Shown piece by piece: positions 36,199 to 45,724 of a stretch of DNA of 48,939 nucleotides. The notes under the pieces are model-generated. The model did no database searches. It was not told the DNA's origin and worked only from the letters and a program-made list of their open reading frames with translations. The DNA is taken from NCBI GenBank assembly GCA_022736275.1, contig DZBJ01000007.1, positions 1 to 48,939 on the forward strand, given 5' to 3'. The translations under genes were made by a program, and so were the position numbers. Numbering within the stretch: the stretch's first letter is position 1; each line of letters opens with the position of its first letter. The stretch is from Rikenella microfusus. Lineage in GTDB: Bacteria > Bacteroidota > Bacteroidia > Bacteroidales > VadinHA17.

Positions 36199-38940
36199 TT
36201 ATTTGGTTAATACAATCTTTTCAAGGTATCTTTTCGGCCCTGTTGTGACCTCAACTATCAACAGGCCACCGGCATCCGATATAAAATACTCCTTAAGCTC
36301 ACCCGAGTTGAACCGCTCTTCATTTTTGGCAACCAGCATCCTTCCGGTGATATCAAATATCCTTACTTTCACGCTGACACCGTCCCAGTCCGTTCCCTGG
36401 GGAAGGATGCAGACTTTTCCTGATGCGGAGTAGATATTCAGAGAGCTGGCGACCGGTTCGGCCTGCTCCTCCGTTACGGCTGACTTTTCAACGGGAGAAA
36501 TTGTGAGCGTGAAGCGGTCGGCGATAGTTCCTTCCTGAGAAGAGAATGAGTATTCTGAATATGCAAGAAGGTCTACACTCATGCCTGTTACCAGGTCAGT
36601 CAGAAGGATATTGTAACTTCCGATTGCCTGCAGCTGGCTTCTTTTGATCTTCAGGGTGCCGCCTCCGGAGTTAATGACTGTCAGCGGGATGACCGTGACT
36701 TTCTCAGGCCATGGGATGGAGTTGATCGAATATATCTCGCCGCTCATTACTGAGAAGAGTTTCGCGGTTTTAATGACCGGATTGAAAATCTTACCTGCAT
36801 CAAATTCATTGTCGAAATCCATTGTGGCAGCCGGTTCAAACCTGATGACCATCTCATCCTGTGTTGCCGGTGATACTAAGGTCAGTCTGAGCAGAGGAAT
36901 CTGCTGTGCCGACTTGAACCTGGGTGTGGCATTATGCTCCCTGGCGCTTGCGGGGATGGTGAGGTATGTACCTGTTGCTCTTGTCTTTACGAAGAAACCC
37001 TGCATGGGCGGTATATGGGCTGTGCCTCCGTTGGTGCCCACCCCGTTTATATAGGTAGCCTCACCGTTTTCGGTCCTGATGTAGATGGCATCCCTGACAT
37101 TGGCGTCAGAGAAGGTTACCAGGTCCCAGTTAATCCCGCAGGTCAGTGAGTTTCCGAGGAGAGAATAACCGAAGATTGTTGTATCAATGCCTGATCCGCT
37201 GAATGAAAGATCAATCCGTCCGAGCGTTGTGGTGAGTGTCTTAAGGTTCCTGAAGACCATGGTGGCGTCTTCGAAGACGAAGCTGTTGTAGCCTTTTTTA
37301 GGTTCGAGGTTACTGAAGGGGGTGGTGCCGTCATACCCGTCATGCCACTGCCATCCCTCTGCCACATCGGTAACCACCTTGCTTTCATCATAGCTGAGAA
37401 GGTTCTCCGGCTCGATATCCGTGAAAACGGTTTTGGAAACAGCTGCAGGAGCAGCTATATAGTGCCACCTGTCAATATCAGGAGGTGCGCTCTTGAGGAA
37501 GAGCTCCACATCGAGGTTTCCTGCTGTCCCCGTGTAGCTGTCAGTGAGAACCGATGACATGTTGGTTTCGTCTGCACGGAGCTCAATGGTGCCATTATTT
37601 GTCAGTGAGGTGAAAGTCACCCTGGCCCCGGGCTCGACGATCATCTTCAGGCCGGTATTCAATGTGAAGGACGGACCGGGAACATCCACCGGATAGGTTG
37701 CCCGTCCGGCAGGAATAACAACGTTTCTGACTCCCGGAGGGAAGGTCCCATCCCAGTTCTTCGGATTCGTCCACGATGTGCCTAGGTTGCCGTTCCAGCG
37801 GCTGTATATCATCTCATAGGCTCCCCTGTCAGGAATATGGATACGCGAGGAATTGACGATATCACGAGTTGGGATAGTGACGCCCGTATATGTTTCCGCA
37901 CCGCTGTCACGCAACAGGGAGTTAAATGCGATGTTGAAATCGCCGGTGGCGGGGTCGATGAAATTGGGCCCGTTAGCGGCAGTGTTCAGGCTGTTAAGAG
38001 TAAGGTTCCCGGCATATGAAGCCCCCTCTATGGCATTGTATTCCAGTACGGACGACGGGGTGCCGTTCAGTCCCACATGGCTGGTACCGCCCCAGATAAC
38101 GGTATTTACAACGATTGCTGCCGGAGAGTTCTCAAGATAAAGCGATGTTCCGTCGCCGGCGGCCGAAGAGCTGTTAACAATGGTTGAGTTAACAATTTTG
38201 GGTGCTGCGGAGAGTGATGCCACTGTTCCTCCCATGAGGGTCAGTGATGCGGAGCTGTTACCATTGAAGAGGGAGTTCTGAATGAGAGGTGATGACCCTG
38301 CTTCGGCATAGATGGCGCCTCCCTGTATAATAGCACTGTTGTTCAGAAAAGTACAAGCCGATATGGATGGTGTGGCACCGTTGAGGACAGCGATGGCACC
38401 GCCCTTTTCGGCAACACAGTTGCGGAAGGTTGAGTATGAAACAGTCACAGCTGACGATGCCAGACGCAGTCCTCCTCCAAGCAGTCCCCACTTGAAGTGA
38501 TCTTTCCTGCCTCTCTCAAAAGTACAGTAGCTCAGCTGGCTGTCACCGGATGAATTAATGTTGATATTACCCCAGTATTCAGCGGGTTCACCGTTGATAC
38601 CATCGAGGTCGATGTCGCATGTGAAGAGGATCGGGCTTGTCTCTGTTCCGACAGCCAGTATCCGGCCGTTGCCGATAACAAAAATGGAAGCTCTGCTCTG
38701 GACGGCTATGAGTGTTGCCCCGGCGCTGACAGTAAGTATCTCATTGTCAACGTATATGTTTCCGTTGAAGTACTTTGTTCCGGAAATGGTAAAATTACCC
38801 GACAAAAAACCGCTGTACGGATTTGCCATAGAGCCGTCGCCCGCCAGCTGCCCTGATAAGGGCAATAATGACAGCAGGGACATACAGGCGAACAGAAAGC
38901 CCCCCTTTATTCCAAGCCTCGCATGTTGTGCTATATTCAT
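36199..38940 (-). CDS. Secreted beta-helix protein with T9SS type A sorting domain
   Basis: 913 residues. A signal peptide covers about residues 1-31 (hydrophobic FLFACMSLLSLLPLSG). Residues ~60-290 form a right-handed parallel beta-helix of the pectate-lyase/choice-of-anchor type: repeated CTF, GGAIAV, GGAIYA and PxIxNSTI motifs. A closing DRGAYEM block lies near 375. Residues ~385-780 are a region with SWTNPKNWDG followed by a HYIAAP motif and a GFFVKT segment, common in large Bacteroidota surface proteins. The C-terminus (IYSASGKVCI..., VRIFDITGRM, ending YLEKIVLTK) is the type A T9SS sorting domain. It is probably surface-attached; ligand or substrate is unknown. A good promoter lies 51 bases upstream of its likely transcript start-to-ATG leader. 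Confidence 0.85.
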   Translation of the reverse strand: MNIAQHARLGIKGGFLFACMSLLSLLPLSGQLAGDGSMANPYSGFLSGNFTISGTKYFNGNIYVDNEILTVSAGATLIAVQSRASIFVIGNGRILAVGTETSPILFTCDIDLDGINGEPAEYWGNININSSGDSQLSYCTFERGRKDHFKWGLLGGGLRLASSAVTVSYSTFRNCVAEKGGAIAVLNGATPSISACTFLNNSAIIQGGAIYAEAGSSPLIQNSLFNGNSSASLTLMGGTVASLSAAPKIVNSTIVNSSSAAGDGTSLYLENSPAAIVVNTVIWGGTSHVGLNGTPSSVLEYNAIEGASYAGNLTLNSLNTAANGPNFIDPATGDFNIAFNSLLRDSGAETYTGVTIPTRDIVNSSRIHIPDRGAYEMIYSRWNGNLGTSWTNPKNWDGTFPPGVRNVVIPAGRATYPVDVPGPSFTLNTGLKMIVEPGARVTFTSLTNNGTIELRADETNMSSVLTDSYTGTAGNLDVELFLKSAPPDIDRWHYIAAPAAVSKTVFTDIEPENLLSYDESKVVTDVAEGWQWHDGYDGTTPFSNLEPKKGYNSFVFEDATMVFRNLKTLTTTLGRIDLSFSGSGIDTTIFGYSLLGNSLTCGINWDLVTFSDANVRDAIYIRTENGEATYINGVGTNGGTAHIPPMQGFFVKTRATGTYLTIPASAREHNATPRFKSAQQIPLLRLTLVSPATQDEMVIRFEPAATMDFDNEFDAGKIFNPVIKTAKLFSVMSGEIYSINSIPWPEKVTVIPLTVINSGGGTLKIKRSQLQAIGSYNILLTDLVTGMSVDLLAYSEYSFSSQEGTIADRFTLTISPVEKSAVTEEQAEPVASSLNIYSASGKVCILPQGTDWDGVSVKVRIFDITGRMLVAKNEERFNSGELKEYFISDAGGLLIVEVTTGPKRYLEKIVLTK

Positions 38941-38997
38941 TCCTAAACAGATAGCCCTTTATTTACCTTGTTTAACTAACAGAAACAGTAATTGTTT

Positions 38998-39027
38998 CAA
39001 AAGTAAGAAAAGTCACATTAACTGCAA
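38998..39027 (-). promoter_or_regulatory. Bacteroidota-type promoter for the beta-helix gene
   Basis: On the minus strand: TTG (39025-39027), 19 bases, then TACTTTTG (38998-39005). This fits the Bacteroidota consensus (-33 TTTG/TTG, 19-21 bases, -7 TAnnTTTG). Transcription would start near 38991, about 50 bases before the ATG at 38940. Confidence 0.65.
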
Positions 39028-39147
39028 TACAGATATTGTATTTATAACCGTTGCAACAGATCGGGCGGTGAGTGATAATTCGTACAGCATTTCTGCCGGA
39101 AAACCCTCAGATTGGTGTTTGCCTGTGCAAAAAAGGGTGATTTTATG

Positions 39148-39155
39148 TAAGTTTG
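39148..39155 (+). promoter_or_regulatory. -7 promoter element TAAGTTTG for the ABC exporter
   Basis: TAAGTTTG matches TAnnTTTG. TGTG at 39124-39127 lies 20 bases upstream and may serve as a weak -33 element. Predicted transcription start (~39162) is about 11 bases before ATG 39173. This supports 39173 as the true start rather than the much longer open frame reaching 38558. Confidence 0.55.
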
Positions 39156-39172
39156 TGAATATCAATTTTAAG

Positions 39173-40954
39173 ATGAAGCTCCAACGGAAGATCATATCAC
39201 GGGCACTCAGGATACTTATGGAAAGCTCCGGGAAGGAGACTGTGGTGAGTCTTATGATATTGATAGTGAGATCATTCCTTCCGCTGGCAGGAGTTTTGCT
39301 TATAAGGTACTATGTAGAAAGGATAACCGGTGATACTGCCGGAGGGGAGTTGCCGATGTTCAGTGCTGTAACAGGACTCATTGCTGCCATGGCAGTGACT
39401 CTCCTTGCGGATGACTGGCTTGCATCTGCCGGTTACTTTTTTGCCAGGAAACAGTCAGTGCGTGTTGAGGGTCATATATCATCCCTCATACATGGGCATG
39501 CTTCGGGGATTGGTCTGAAGTTTTTCGAGGATCCCGCTTTTCACGATGGATTGTCACGTGCAGCGAGGGATATCTCATGGAGGCCGGCGGCTATGGTGAC
39601 TGATATGATTCTTCTTGTCCGGGGAGTGATATCATTTATTGCCATGGGGTATATTCTCAGGATGTTCGGCATCATACCGCTGGTGGTGCTTGTACTGCTG
39701 TTTCTACCCCTGTTGTGGATAAGGTACAGGAACTCCTCACGGATATACATGGCTCGCAAGAGTGTAACGGAGCTGACGAGGCAGGCGGCCTATTTCAGCT
39801 GGCTGCTGACAGGTGAGAAGCCTGCCAGGGAGGTAAAGCTCTTCGGATTGGGTGAATACTTTGAGAATCTGTTCCGCAGAAACTTCGAGGATTCAAAGGC
39901 ACCCGAGCTGGAGGCCGTGAGGAAGAACACTCTATTGGAGAGTGCCTCATCCCTGGTGAAGGTCGCTGCCTTTGCAGGTATTCTGGTATATGCTACAGGA
40001 GCCTTCATGAGGTCAGAGATCACTGCCGGTGAGCTGGCGATGTACCTGGTTGCCTTCCGGCAGGCCATGGTTTACCTGCGCGATGCGGTCTCAGGTTACT
40101 CGGGACTTGCGGAGAACAGGCTCTTCCTTCAGGACCTGTTCGGATTCCTCGACCTGAAGGGCGACATGCCAGACGGGGAGAAGGGGCCGGACCCGGGTAC
40201 ATTCAGTGAAATCACAGTGGAAAAGATGACCTTCACCTACCCGGGGGCATCCGGACCGGCATTGAGGGATATCAGCCTGAAGATAACCAGGGGCGAAAAG
40301 GTGGCTGTCGTTGGGCCGAACGGGTCGGGCAAGACCACGCTGGTCAAGCTCCTGTGCCGGCTCTATGACCCTGACGGTGGCCGCATACTGCTGAATGGAA
40401 GGAATATAACATCTATTGACCCTGACGCCTACCGCAAACTCTTTTCGGTGGTGTTCCAGAACTTCATGCTCTATTACCTGAGCGCAGGCGATAACATCCG
40501 GCTGGGCAGCGCAGAGGGGAAAGAGGAGACGGAGAGGGTCATCAGTGCCGCGTCAATGACCGGTCTGCATGAGTTGCTCAGCAGCCTGCCGGAGGGTTAT
40601 GACACCCTTCTCGGCCATCACACCGAGGGCGGCCGTGAGCTCAGCTGGGGCGAGTGGCAGAAGATAGCCATCGCCAGGGCTCTTTACCGTGAGGCGCCGG
40701 TGCTTATCCTCGATGAGCCGTCGTCTTCGCTTGACGCCGACTCTGAATATGAGATATTTTCTGACCTGGGCATGATAACTGCCGGCAGGACATGCATTTT
40801 CATCAGCCACCGGCTCTCGAATGTGAAAGATGCAGACCGTATCATCGTCCTGCACAAGGGATGCATTGCGGAATCGGGAACGCATGACGAGCTCATGGCA
40901 GCAAAAGGCAGCTATTATTCGATGTTCACCCGGCAGAAATCGATGTACAGGTGA
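39173..40954 (+). CDS. ABC transporter, fused membrane and ATPase domains (exporter)
   Basis: 593 residues from ATG 39173. The open frame continues upstream to 38558 but there it is antisense to the beta-helix gene; the promoter at 39148 and normal half-transporter length support this start. Residues ~1-330 are a type IV exporter membrane domain with about six helices. The ATPase domain has Walker A GPNGSGKTT (381-389), Q-loop VVFQNFMLYY, Walker B VLILDEPSSSLD (Asp514, Glu515) and H-loop ISHR. The signature is LSWGEWQ (490-496) instead of LSGGQ, a variant seen in peptide/RiPP exporters. It probably works as a homodimer exporting lipid or peptide. Its stop overlaps the next gene's GTG (GTGA). 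Confidence 0.87.
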   Translation: MKLQRKIISRALRILMESSGKETVVSLMILIVRSFLPLAGVLLIRYYVERITGDTAGGELPMFSAVTGLIAAMAVTLLADDWLASAGYFFARKQSVRVEGHISSLIHGHASGIGLKFFEDPAFHDGLSRAARDISWRPAAMVTDMILLVRGVISFIAMGYILRMFGIIPLVVLVLLFLPLLWIRYRNSSRIYMARKSVTELTRQAAYFSWLLTGEKPAREVKLFGLGEYFENLFRRNFEDSKAPELEAVRKNTLLESASSLVKVAAFAGILVYATGAFMRSEITAGELAMYLVAFRQAMVYLRDAVSGYSGLAENRLFLQDLFGFLDLKGDMPDGEKGPDPGTFSEITVEKMTFTYPGASGPALRDISLKITRGEKVAVVGPNGSGKTTLVKLLCRLYDPDGGRILLNGRNITSIDPDAYRKLFSVVFQNFMLYYLSAGDNIRLGSAEGKEETERVISAASMTGLHELLSSLPEGYDTLLGHHTEGGRELSWGEWQKIAIARALYREAPVLILDEPSSSLDADSEYEIFSDLGMITAGRTCIFISHRLSNVKDADRIIVLHKGCIAESGTHDELMAAKGSYYSMFTRQKSMYR

Positions 40955-42216
40955 CAGTGGGAAGCGAAAAACGGGCGATGGCATCCGGCGCCAACCGGGA
41001 ACTGTCAGAGCAAGAGGCCGGGGAGAGAGCATTCAGCGATGACCGGGAGAGGGCTGCTGCCCTGCTTCTGATGCTGAGCAGGGTTGAATTCACGGTAGAA
41101 GAAGCAGTCAGGGTCAGAAATGAATGCGCCTCATATGCCGGATGGAAGCTCTTCACTGATCTGGCTGTCAGGCACGGCGTCGCCGCACTGGTATGGCAGA
41201 ATATATGTGATCTTTCCCTCGAGGGGCACGTTCCGGACCCTGAACGTATCATTCTTGAAGGGTTAAGGTTCAAGTCGATTGCCCGGGTGGCATACATCAC
41301 CAATGCTGCTTCAGAGGCGGTTGATGTCCTTGAGAGGAATGGAATCAGAGTCGTGTTGCTCAAGGGACTTGCCCTGGAGCATACCGTTTACGGTTCAAGG
41401 GGACTGAGGCAGATGAGTGATGCAGATATCCTTGTATCGCCGGGTGATGCGCTGAAGGCAATGGATATCCTTACCGGTGCCGGTTTTGAATCGATGCCCA
41501 TGAAGTCAGGGTTGTACAGGCATATAATCCTTGACCTGGGCAACCACCTGCCCGAGATGCACAGAGGGGGGATATCGGTTGACCTGCATTACCGCCTCTT
41601 CGGACCGGAGGGCGGAGAGATGGTCAGCAGGGCCATCAGTGAGGCGGAGGAGATCTCCGCGGGAGGAAAGAGATTCCATGTGCTGCCTCCTGTGACCTCC
41701 TTCCTGGGGCTGGTCAGCCATATCTACAAGCATGAGGTCAAGGGTGAGTTCCAGCTGCGCCTCTATACAGACATATATCTTCTCCTGAAGAAGCACGGAA
41801 GCGCAATCATCAATCCTCAACTAATGGCCGCTGCAGACCAGGCCTGCATAAAGGCTGAAGTCCGTGTGGTTCTGACCGTGATGAAACAGGCGTGGGGCCT
41901 TGAGCTGCCGGGGGAGATGGAAGCCCGGACCGTGGAGGAGCAGAAAATGGCCGGCCGGTTCATGCATGACCTGACTTTTCCCGGAATGATCACCCCGGAG
42001 AGCCAGAGAGAGATGTTCACCAGGAACCTGCACACAATGAAGGGGCTTCGGAAGAAGCTGATATTCGTTGCGGGTGATCTTTTCCCATCGGTTGATTTCC
42101 TGAAGCGCAGGTACGGATGCCGTTCAACCCTCTCAGCTCTGATGCATTATCCACACAGACTCGGCAAGCTGATTTGGATTTTTAGTCCCGAAAGAGGCAA
42201 AATCCGGGATAAATAA
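40951..42216 (+). CDS. Nucleotidyltransferase family protein (NTP_transf_5-like)
   Basis: 421 residues. The region around residues 130-215 has VVLLKGLALEHTVYGSRGLR, then MSDADILV (metal-binding Asp pair) and SVDLHYRLFG, the pattern of uncharacterised nucleotidyltransferases of the PF14907 type. Members of this family often occur beside PqqD-like proteins, HPr-kinase-like proteins and ABC exporters, including lasso-peptide clusters. The GTG start at 40951 overlaps the transporter stop by four bases (GTGA), so the two are translationally coupled and probably act together. The nucleotide substrate and target are unknown. Confidence 0.75.
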   Translation: MTVGSEKRAMASGANRELSEQEAGERAFSDDRERAAALLLMLSRVEFTVEEAVRVRNECASYAGWKLFTDLAVRHGVAALVWQNICDLSLEGHVPDPERIILEGLRFKSIARVAYITNAASEAVDVLERNGIRVVLLKGLALEHTVYGSRGLRQMSDADILVSPGDALKAMDILTGAGFESMPMKSGLYRHIILDLGNHLPEMHRGGISVDLHYRLFGPEGGEMVSRAISEAEEISAGGKRFHVLPPVTSFLGLVSHIYKHEVKGEFQLRLYTDIYLLLKKHGSAIINPQLMAAADQACIKAEVRVVLTVMKQAWGLELPGEMEARTVEEQKMAGRFMHDLTFPGMITPESQREMFTRNLHTMKGLRKKLIFVAGDLFPSVDFLKRRYGCRSTLSALMHYPHRLGKLIWIFSPERGKIRDK

Positions 42217-42309
42217 TACAAAAATCAAAATTTTACTAAAATTTCTCTCATTTTTCTTGACAAATCAGGAAAAATATTTTAAATTTACTATAGTCAACTT
42301 TTGGTTTTT

Positions 42310-42520
42310 AGTCAATGTCTTGTAAGGCTTGTGTTTAGGTTTCTTCTAAAACGCGACAAAATGGAAGCTACTCGTCTGAGGTCCACGGTTGAATAGCGCT
42401 CAAGGGGAAAAATGGCGCTTCATTAGCGCGTCTCGCTGCATGATTCGTCTCTGACGACGGGTAAGGCTGCATTCTTCGTCGCCTGGCTGCCCCGGACTGA
42501 AAAGCTCCGGGGCAGTTTTC
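42310..42520 (+). ncRNA. Candidate small RNA upstream of cysS
   Basis: The 365-base gap 42217-42581 has no convincing ORF. Its first ~90 bases are very AT-rich. AACTTTTG (42296-42303) is one base off the -7 consensus and would start a transcript near 42310. The following ~200 bases are GC-richer and can pair internally: GCGAC (42353-42357) with GTCGC (42478-42482), and CGACGA with TCGTCG. It ends in a strong terminator hairpin. A separate promoter for cysS lies after the terminator, so this is not simply the cysS leader. The RNA class is not recognised, and the 5' end is a guess. Confidence 0.3.
42487..42519 (+). terminator. Rho-independent terminator upstream of cysS
   Basis: A perfect 10-bp GC-rich stem (CTGCCCCGGA, 42487-42496; TCCGGGGCAG, 42506-42515) with a 9-base loop is followed by TTTT. 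It precedes the cysS promoter by about 40 bases and should end either the upstream ABC/nucleotidyltransferase transcript or a small RNA. Confidence 0.7.
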
Positions 42521-42556
42521 TGTCACTCCTTTTCCGCGACTTTGCTTCAAAAGCAT

Positions 42557-42564
42557 TACTTTTG
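42557..42564 (+). promoter_or_regulatory. -7 promoter element TACTTTTG for cysS
   Basis: TACTTTTG fully matches TAnnTTTG and lies 18 bases before the ATG at 42582, giving a leader of about 11 bases. No good -33 element is seen at 19-21 bases; TTTG occurs closer, at 42541-42544. Confidence 0.55.
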
Positions 42565-42581
42565 CACAAAGAGCCGATGAG

Positions 42582-44051
42582 ATGAAAAGTGCACTTTACC
42601 TGTATAACACCATTTCGCGAAAGAAAGAAATGTTCGAACCGCTGGCCCCGCCTTTCGTCGGCATGTATGTCTGCGGTCCGACGGTCTACAGCGAGGCGCA
42701 CCTTGGCCATGCCCGTCCGGCAGTGACTTTCGACCTGCTCTACCGGTACCTGATGCATCTGGGTTACCAGGTGAGGTATGTCCGCAATATCACCGATGTA
42801 GGCCACCTTGAGAATGAGGTTGACGACTCCGGAGAGGACAAGATTAGCCGCAAGGCGAGACAGGAGAATCTTGAGCCCATGGAGGTTGTACAGAAGTATA
42901 TGAACAGCTACCATACTGCAATGGAGAAGCTCAACACCCTGCCGCCGTCGATAGAACCCCGCGCAACGGGGCACATCATAGAGCAGCAGCAGCTGGCAGA
43001 GAGGCTGATAAGCAAGGGTTATGCATACGAGGTCAACGGCTCGGTCTATTTTGATGTTGAGAAGTATGACAGCATGCATTCATACGGCATCCTTTCGGGA
43101 AGGGTTCTTGAGGATATGCGTGCCAACAGCCGTGCTCTCGAGGGGCAGGATGAAAAGCGCGGACAGTTTGACTTTGCACTGTGGAAGAAGGCCTCTCCGG
43201 ATCATATAATGCGCTGGCCCTCGAAATGGAGCGACGGGTTCCCGGGATGGCATCTCGAGTGCTCGGTGATGAGCACCAAATATCTCGGTGACACATTCGA
43301 CATACATGGCGGCGGCATGGATCTGATTTTTCCCCACCACGAGTGCGAGATCGCCCAAAGCACGGCCTCACAGGGTCACTCGCCGGTGCGTTACTGGGTG
43401 CATAACAACATGGTCACCATCAACGGCCAGAAGATGGCCAGATCATTCGGCAACTTCATCACCCTCGAGGAGCTCTTCACCGGCTCTCATAAGATGCTCG
43501 TGCAGGCCTACTCACCCATGACAATACGGTTCTTCATGCTCCAGGCCCATTACCGCAGCACGCTCGACTTCAGCAATGAGGCGCTGCTGGCAGCATCACT
43601 GGGTCTGCAGAAGCTCCTGACGGCAGAGCGGACGCTGGCAAGCCTGAAGCCCTCTGACGAATCGACCGCTGACATTCGCGGACTCAGCAAAAAGTGCTAT
43701 GACGCCATGAATGACGACCTCAACACACCGGTGGCTATAGCCCAGCTGTTCGATGCTGTCAGGATCATCAACCTGGTTAATGACGGAAAGGAGAAGCTTT
43801 CTGCAGCTGACATCACTTCGGTAAAGGAGCTCTTTAAGGTATTTGTTCATGATCTCTTCGGCCTGAAGGCAGGTGAGTCTGTCGGGAACGACAAGCTTGC
43901 AGGGGTGCTGCAGTTGCTCCTTGACATGAGACAGGAAGCCAAGGCGAGGCAGGAGTGGAGCGTCTCGGACCGTATACGTGACAGGCTGAGCGAGCTCGGC
44001 ATCACGGTGAAGGACCGGAAGGATGGCTGCGACTGGGAGATAACGGCGTGA
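42582..44051 (+). CDS. cysS: Cysteine-tRNA ligase
   Basis: 489 residues, normal for a bacterial CysRS. The class I HIGH signature reads HLGH (40-43) after the zinc ligand Cys31 in [17 protein letters not shown] and [18 protein letters not shown] supply the remaining zinc ligands and the amino-acid pocket. The KMSKS loop reads KMARS (284-288), keeping the catalytic Lys. It charges tRNA-Cys with cysteine in the cytoplasm. Its own promoter precedes it, and its TGA overlaps the GTG of ispG, so the pair is an operon. Confidence 0.97.
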   Translation: MKSALYLYNTISRKKEMFEPLAPPFVGMYVCGPTVYSEAHLGHARPAVTFDLLYRYLMHLGYQVRYVRNITDVGHLENEVDDSGEDKISRKARQENLEPMEVVQKYMNSYHTAMEKLNTLPPSIEPRATGHIIEQQQLAERLISKGYAYEVNGSVYFDVEKYDSMHSYGILSGRVLEDMRANSRALEGQDEKRGQFDFALWKKASPDHIMRWPSKWSDGFPGWHLECSVMSTKYLGDTFDIHGGGMDLIFPHHECEIAQSTASQGHSPVRYWVHNNMVTINGQKMARSFGNFITLEELFTGSHKMLVQAYSPMTIRFFMLQAHYRSTLDFSNEALLAASLGLQKLLTAERTLASLKPSDESTADIRGLSKKCYDAMNDDLNTPVAIAQLFDAVRIINLVNDGKEKLSAADITSVKELFKVFVHDLFGLKAGESVGNDKLAGVLQLLLDMRQEAKARQEWSVSDRIRDRLSELGITVKDRKDGCDWEITA

Positions 44052-45700
44052 CAGTGATTCCATTCAGATCAGAGGTTATTAAGATCGGTGACCTCACCAT
44101 GGGAGGTGATCTCCCGGTGCGTGTTCAGAGCATGACAAATACCGATACGCTTGACACCGCGGCAAGTGTCAGCCAGTGCATCCGGATCATTGAAGCGGGG
44201 GGCGAGTTGGTGAGGCTGACGGCACAGGGTGTCAGGGAGGCGGAGAATCTTGCCAATATTAAAAGGGAATTGCGCCAGTCGGGCTTTGTGACACCGCTCT
44301 GCGCGGACATACATTTTAATCCCGACGCAGCCGAAGTAGCCGCACGCATCGTTGAGAAGGTACGGATCAACCCCGGCAATTACGCCGACAGGAGAGCCTC
44401 GTTCATAAAGCAGGAGCTCTCTGAAAATGAATATATGGCGGAGCTGGAGCGCATCAGGGAGCGGCTCCTCCCACTGATGCGGATTTGCAGTGAGTACGGC
44501 ACGGCGGTACGCATAGGAGTGAACCACGGTTCGCTCTCTGACCGGATCATGACGCGCTACGGCAACACGCCGCAGGGGATGGCCGTCTCGGCAATAGAGT
44601 TCCTGAAGATCTTCAGGGATGAGGGGTTCCGCAACCTGGTGGTCTCAATGAAGTCGTCTGACACTCGGGTGATGGTAGAGTCAAACCGCCTGCTTGTCAG
44701 GATGATGACGGAGGAGGGGATGTTTTTTCCCGTTCATCTTGGCATCACCGAGGCCGGTGAGGGCGAAGACGGCAGGATCATCTCCGCTGCCGGCATCGGT
44801 ACCCTGCTCTCGGAGGGGACAGGCGACACGGTGAGGGTCTCGCTCTCGGAGGCTCCCGAGAAGGAGATACCTGTTGCCAGGGAGATAATCAGGGTTGTTG
44901 CAGGACCTGCCGGCAGGGTGAAGGAGCCCGCTGCCCCGCTTCCTGCAAGAAAGGCCGGAGAGCGCTATTATCCGCAGGTTTACTCCAGGCAGGTTGGTAT
45001 CAGTCATGATAATCAGGGCAATATCCAGGTGAATGAGGATGTCCTGTCCGGAGGAGATCAGGGAGACATTTTCATGGATGAGCAGAGCACCATGCAAAAT
45101 ACAGAGGTGCTTACCCTGGAGGCCGCTGAGATTATCAAGTGCAACGGCCGTCAGGCTTATGACGCCATCGTCAATCCCGTGTTCAGTGAGGATGACCCTG
45201 AGAAGCTGGCCATCGATGCAGCGGCTCTGCTGGGAAGGTTTTTCATTGCGCGCCAGCCGGCCGGACTGTGCATCACAAACAGAGGAAAGGTCCAGGGTGA
45301 GGCGCTGAGCAGGCTTGCCTTTTCGGTCCTCCAGGCCACTGAGGCGCGTATCACACGCACAAGGTATATCTCCTGTCCCACCTGCGGGCGTACAAAATTC
45401 AACCTTGAAGAGGCAGTCCGCAAGGTAAAGGCAGGCACATCACATCTGAAAGGCATGAAGATAGCGGTGATGGGTTGCATTGTCAACGGTCCGGGCGAGA
45501 TGGCCGGAGCCGACTATGGCTATGTGGGCGCCGCAGAGGGTAAGGTGCATATATACCGCGGCACCGAGGCAGTACTGAAGAATATCCCGGAGGCCGAAGC
45601 TCTTCAGAGACTCCTGGAACTTATAGAGACCGATCAGGCCGGAAGGGGTGACCGGGCCAATAAAAGCAACCGGGCCGGTCAGGATATGAAAGGCCGGTAA
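44048..45700 (+). CDS. ispG: 4-hydroxy-3-methylbut-2-enyl-diphosphate synthase (IspG)
   Basis: 550 residues, longer than the ~370-residue enzyme of E. coli because of a central insertion, as in other Bacteroidota, chlamydiae and plants. The N-terminal TIM barrel starts with [11 protein letters not shown] and includes LVRLTAQG and [10 protein letters not shown]. The C-terminal Fe-S domain has [13 protein letters not shown] (Cys443, Cys446) and [11 protein letters not shown] (Cys477 plus the ligand/catalytic Glu). It reductively opens ME-cPP to HMBPP in the MEP isoprenoid pathway. Part of the insertion is acidic and variable (~315-350), and the C-terminal ~25 residues are a polar tail. The start is a GTGA overlap with cysS. 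Confidence 0.96.
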   Translation: MTVIPFRSEVIKIGDLTMGGDLPVRVQSMTNTDTLDTAASVSQCIRIIEAGGELVRLTAQGVREAENLANIKRELRQSGFVTPLCADIHFNPDAAEVAARIVEKVRINPGNYADRRASFIKQELSENEYMAELERIRERLLPLMRICSEYGTAVRIGVNHGSLSDRIMTRYGNTPQGMAVSAIEFLKIFRDEGFRNLVVSMKSSDTRVMVESNRLLVRMMTEEGMFFPVHLGITEAGEGEDGRIISAAGIGTLLSEGTGDTVRVSLSEAPEKEIPVAREIIRVVAGPAGRVKEPAAPLPARKAGERYYPQVYSRQVGISHDNQGNIQVNEDVLSGGDQGDIFMDEQSTMQNTEVLTLEAAEIIKCNGRQAYDAIVNPVFSEDDPEKLAIDAAALLGRFFIARQPAGLCITNRGKVQGEALSRLAFSVLQATEARITRTRYISCPTCGRTKFNLEEAVRKVKAGTSHLKGMKIAVMGCIVNGPGEMAGADYGYVGAAEGKVHIYRGTEAVLKNIPEAEALQRLLELIETDQAGRGDRANKSNRAGQDMKGR

Positions 45701-45724
45701 GAGCGATCAGCCAGACAGTAACGA

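Noticed and set aside
38558..39172. N-terminal extension of the ABC exporter frame
   Set aside because: It is antisense to the beta-helix gene and upstream of a good promoter; ATG 39173 gives a normal-length half transporter.
42368..42556. 62-codon minus-strand ORF in the gap before cysS
   Set aside because: It crosses the terminator stem and has no promoter or recognisable sequence. A T-box leader for cysS was also considered, but a promoter lies after the terminator.
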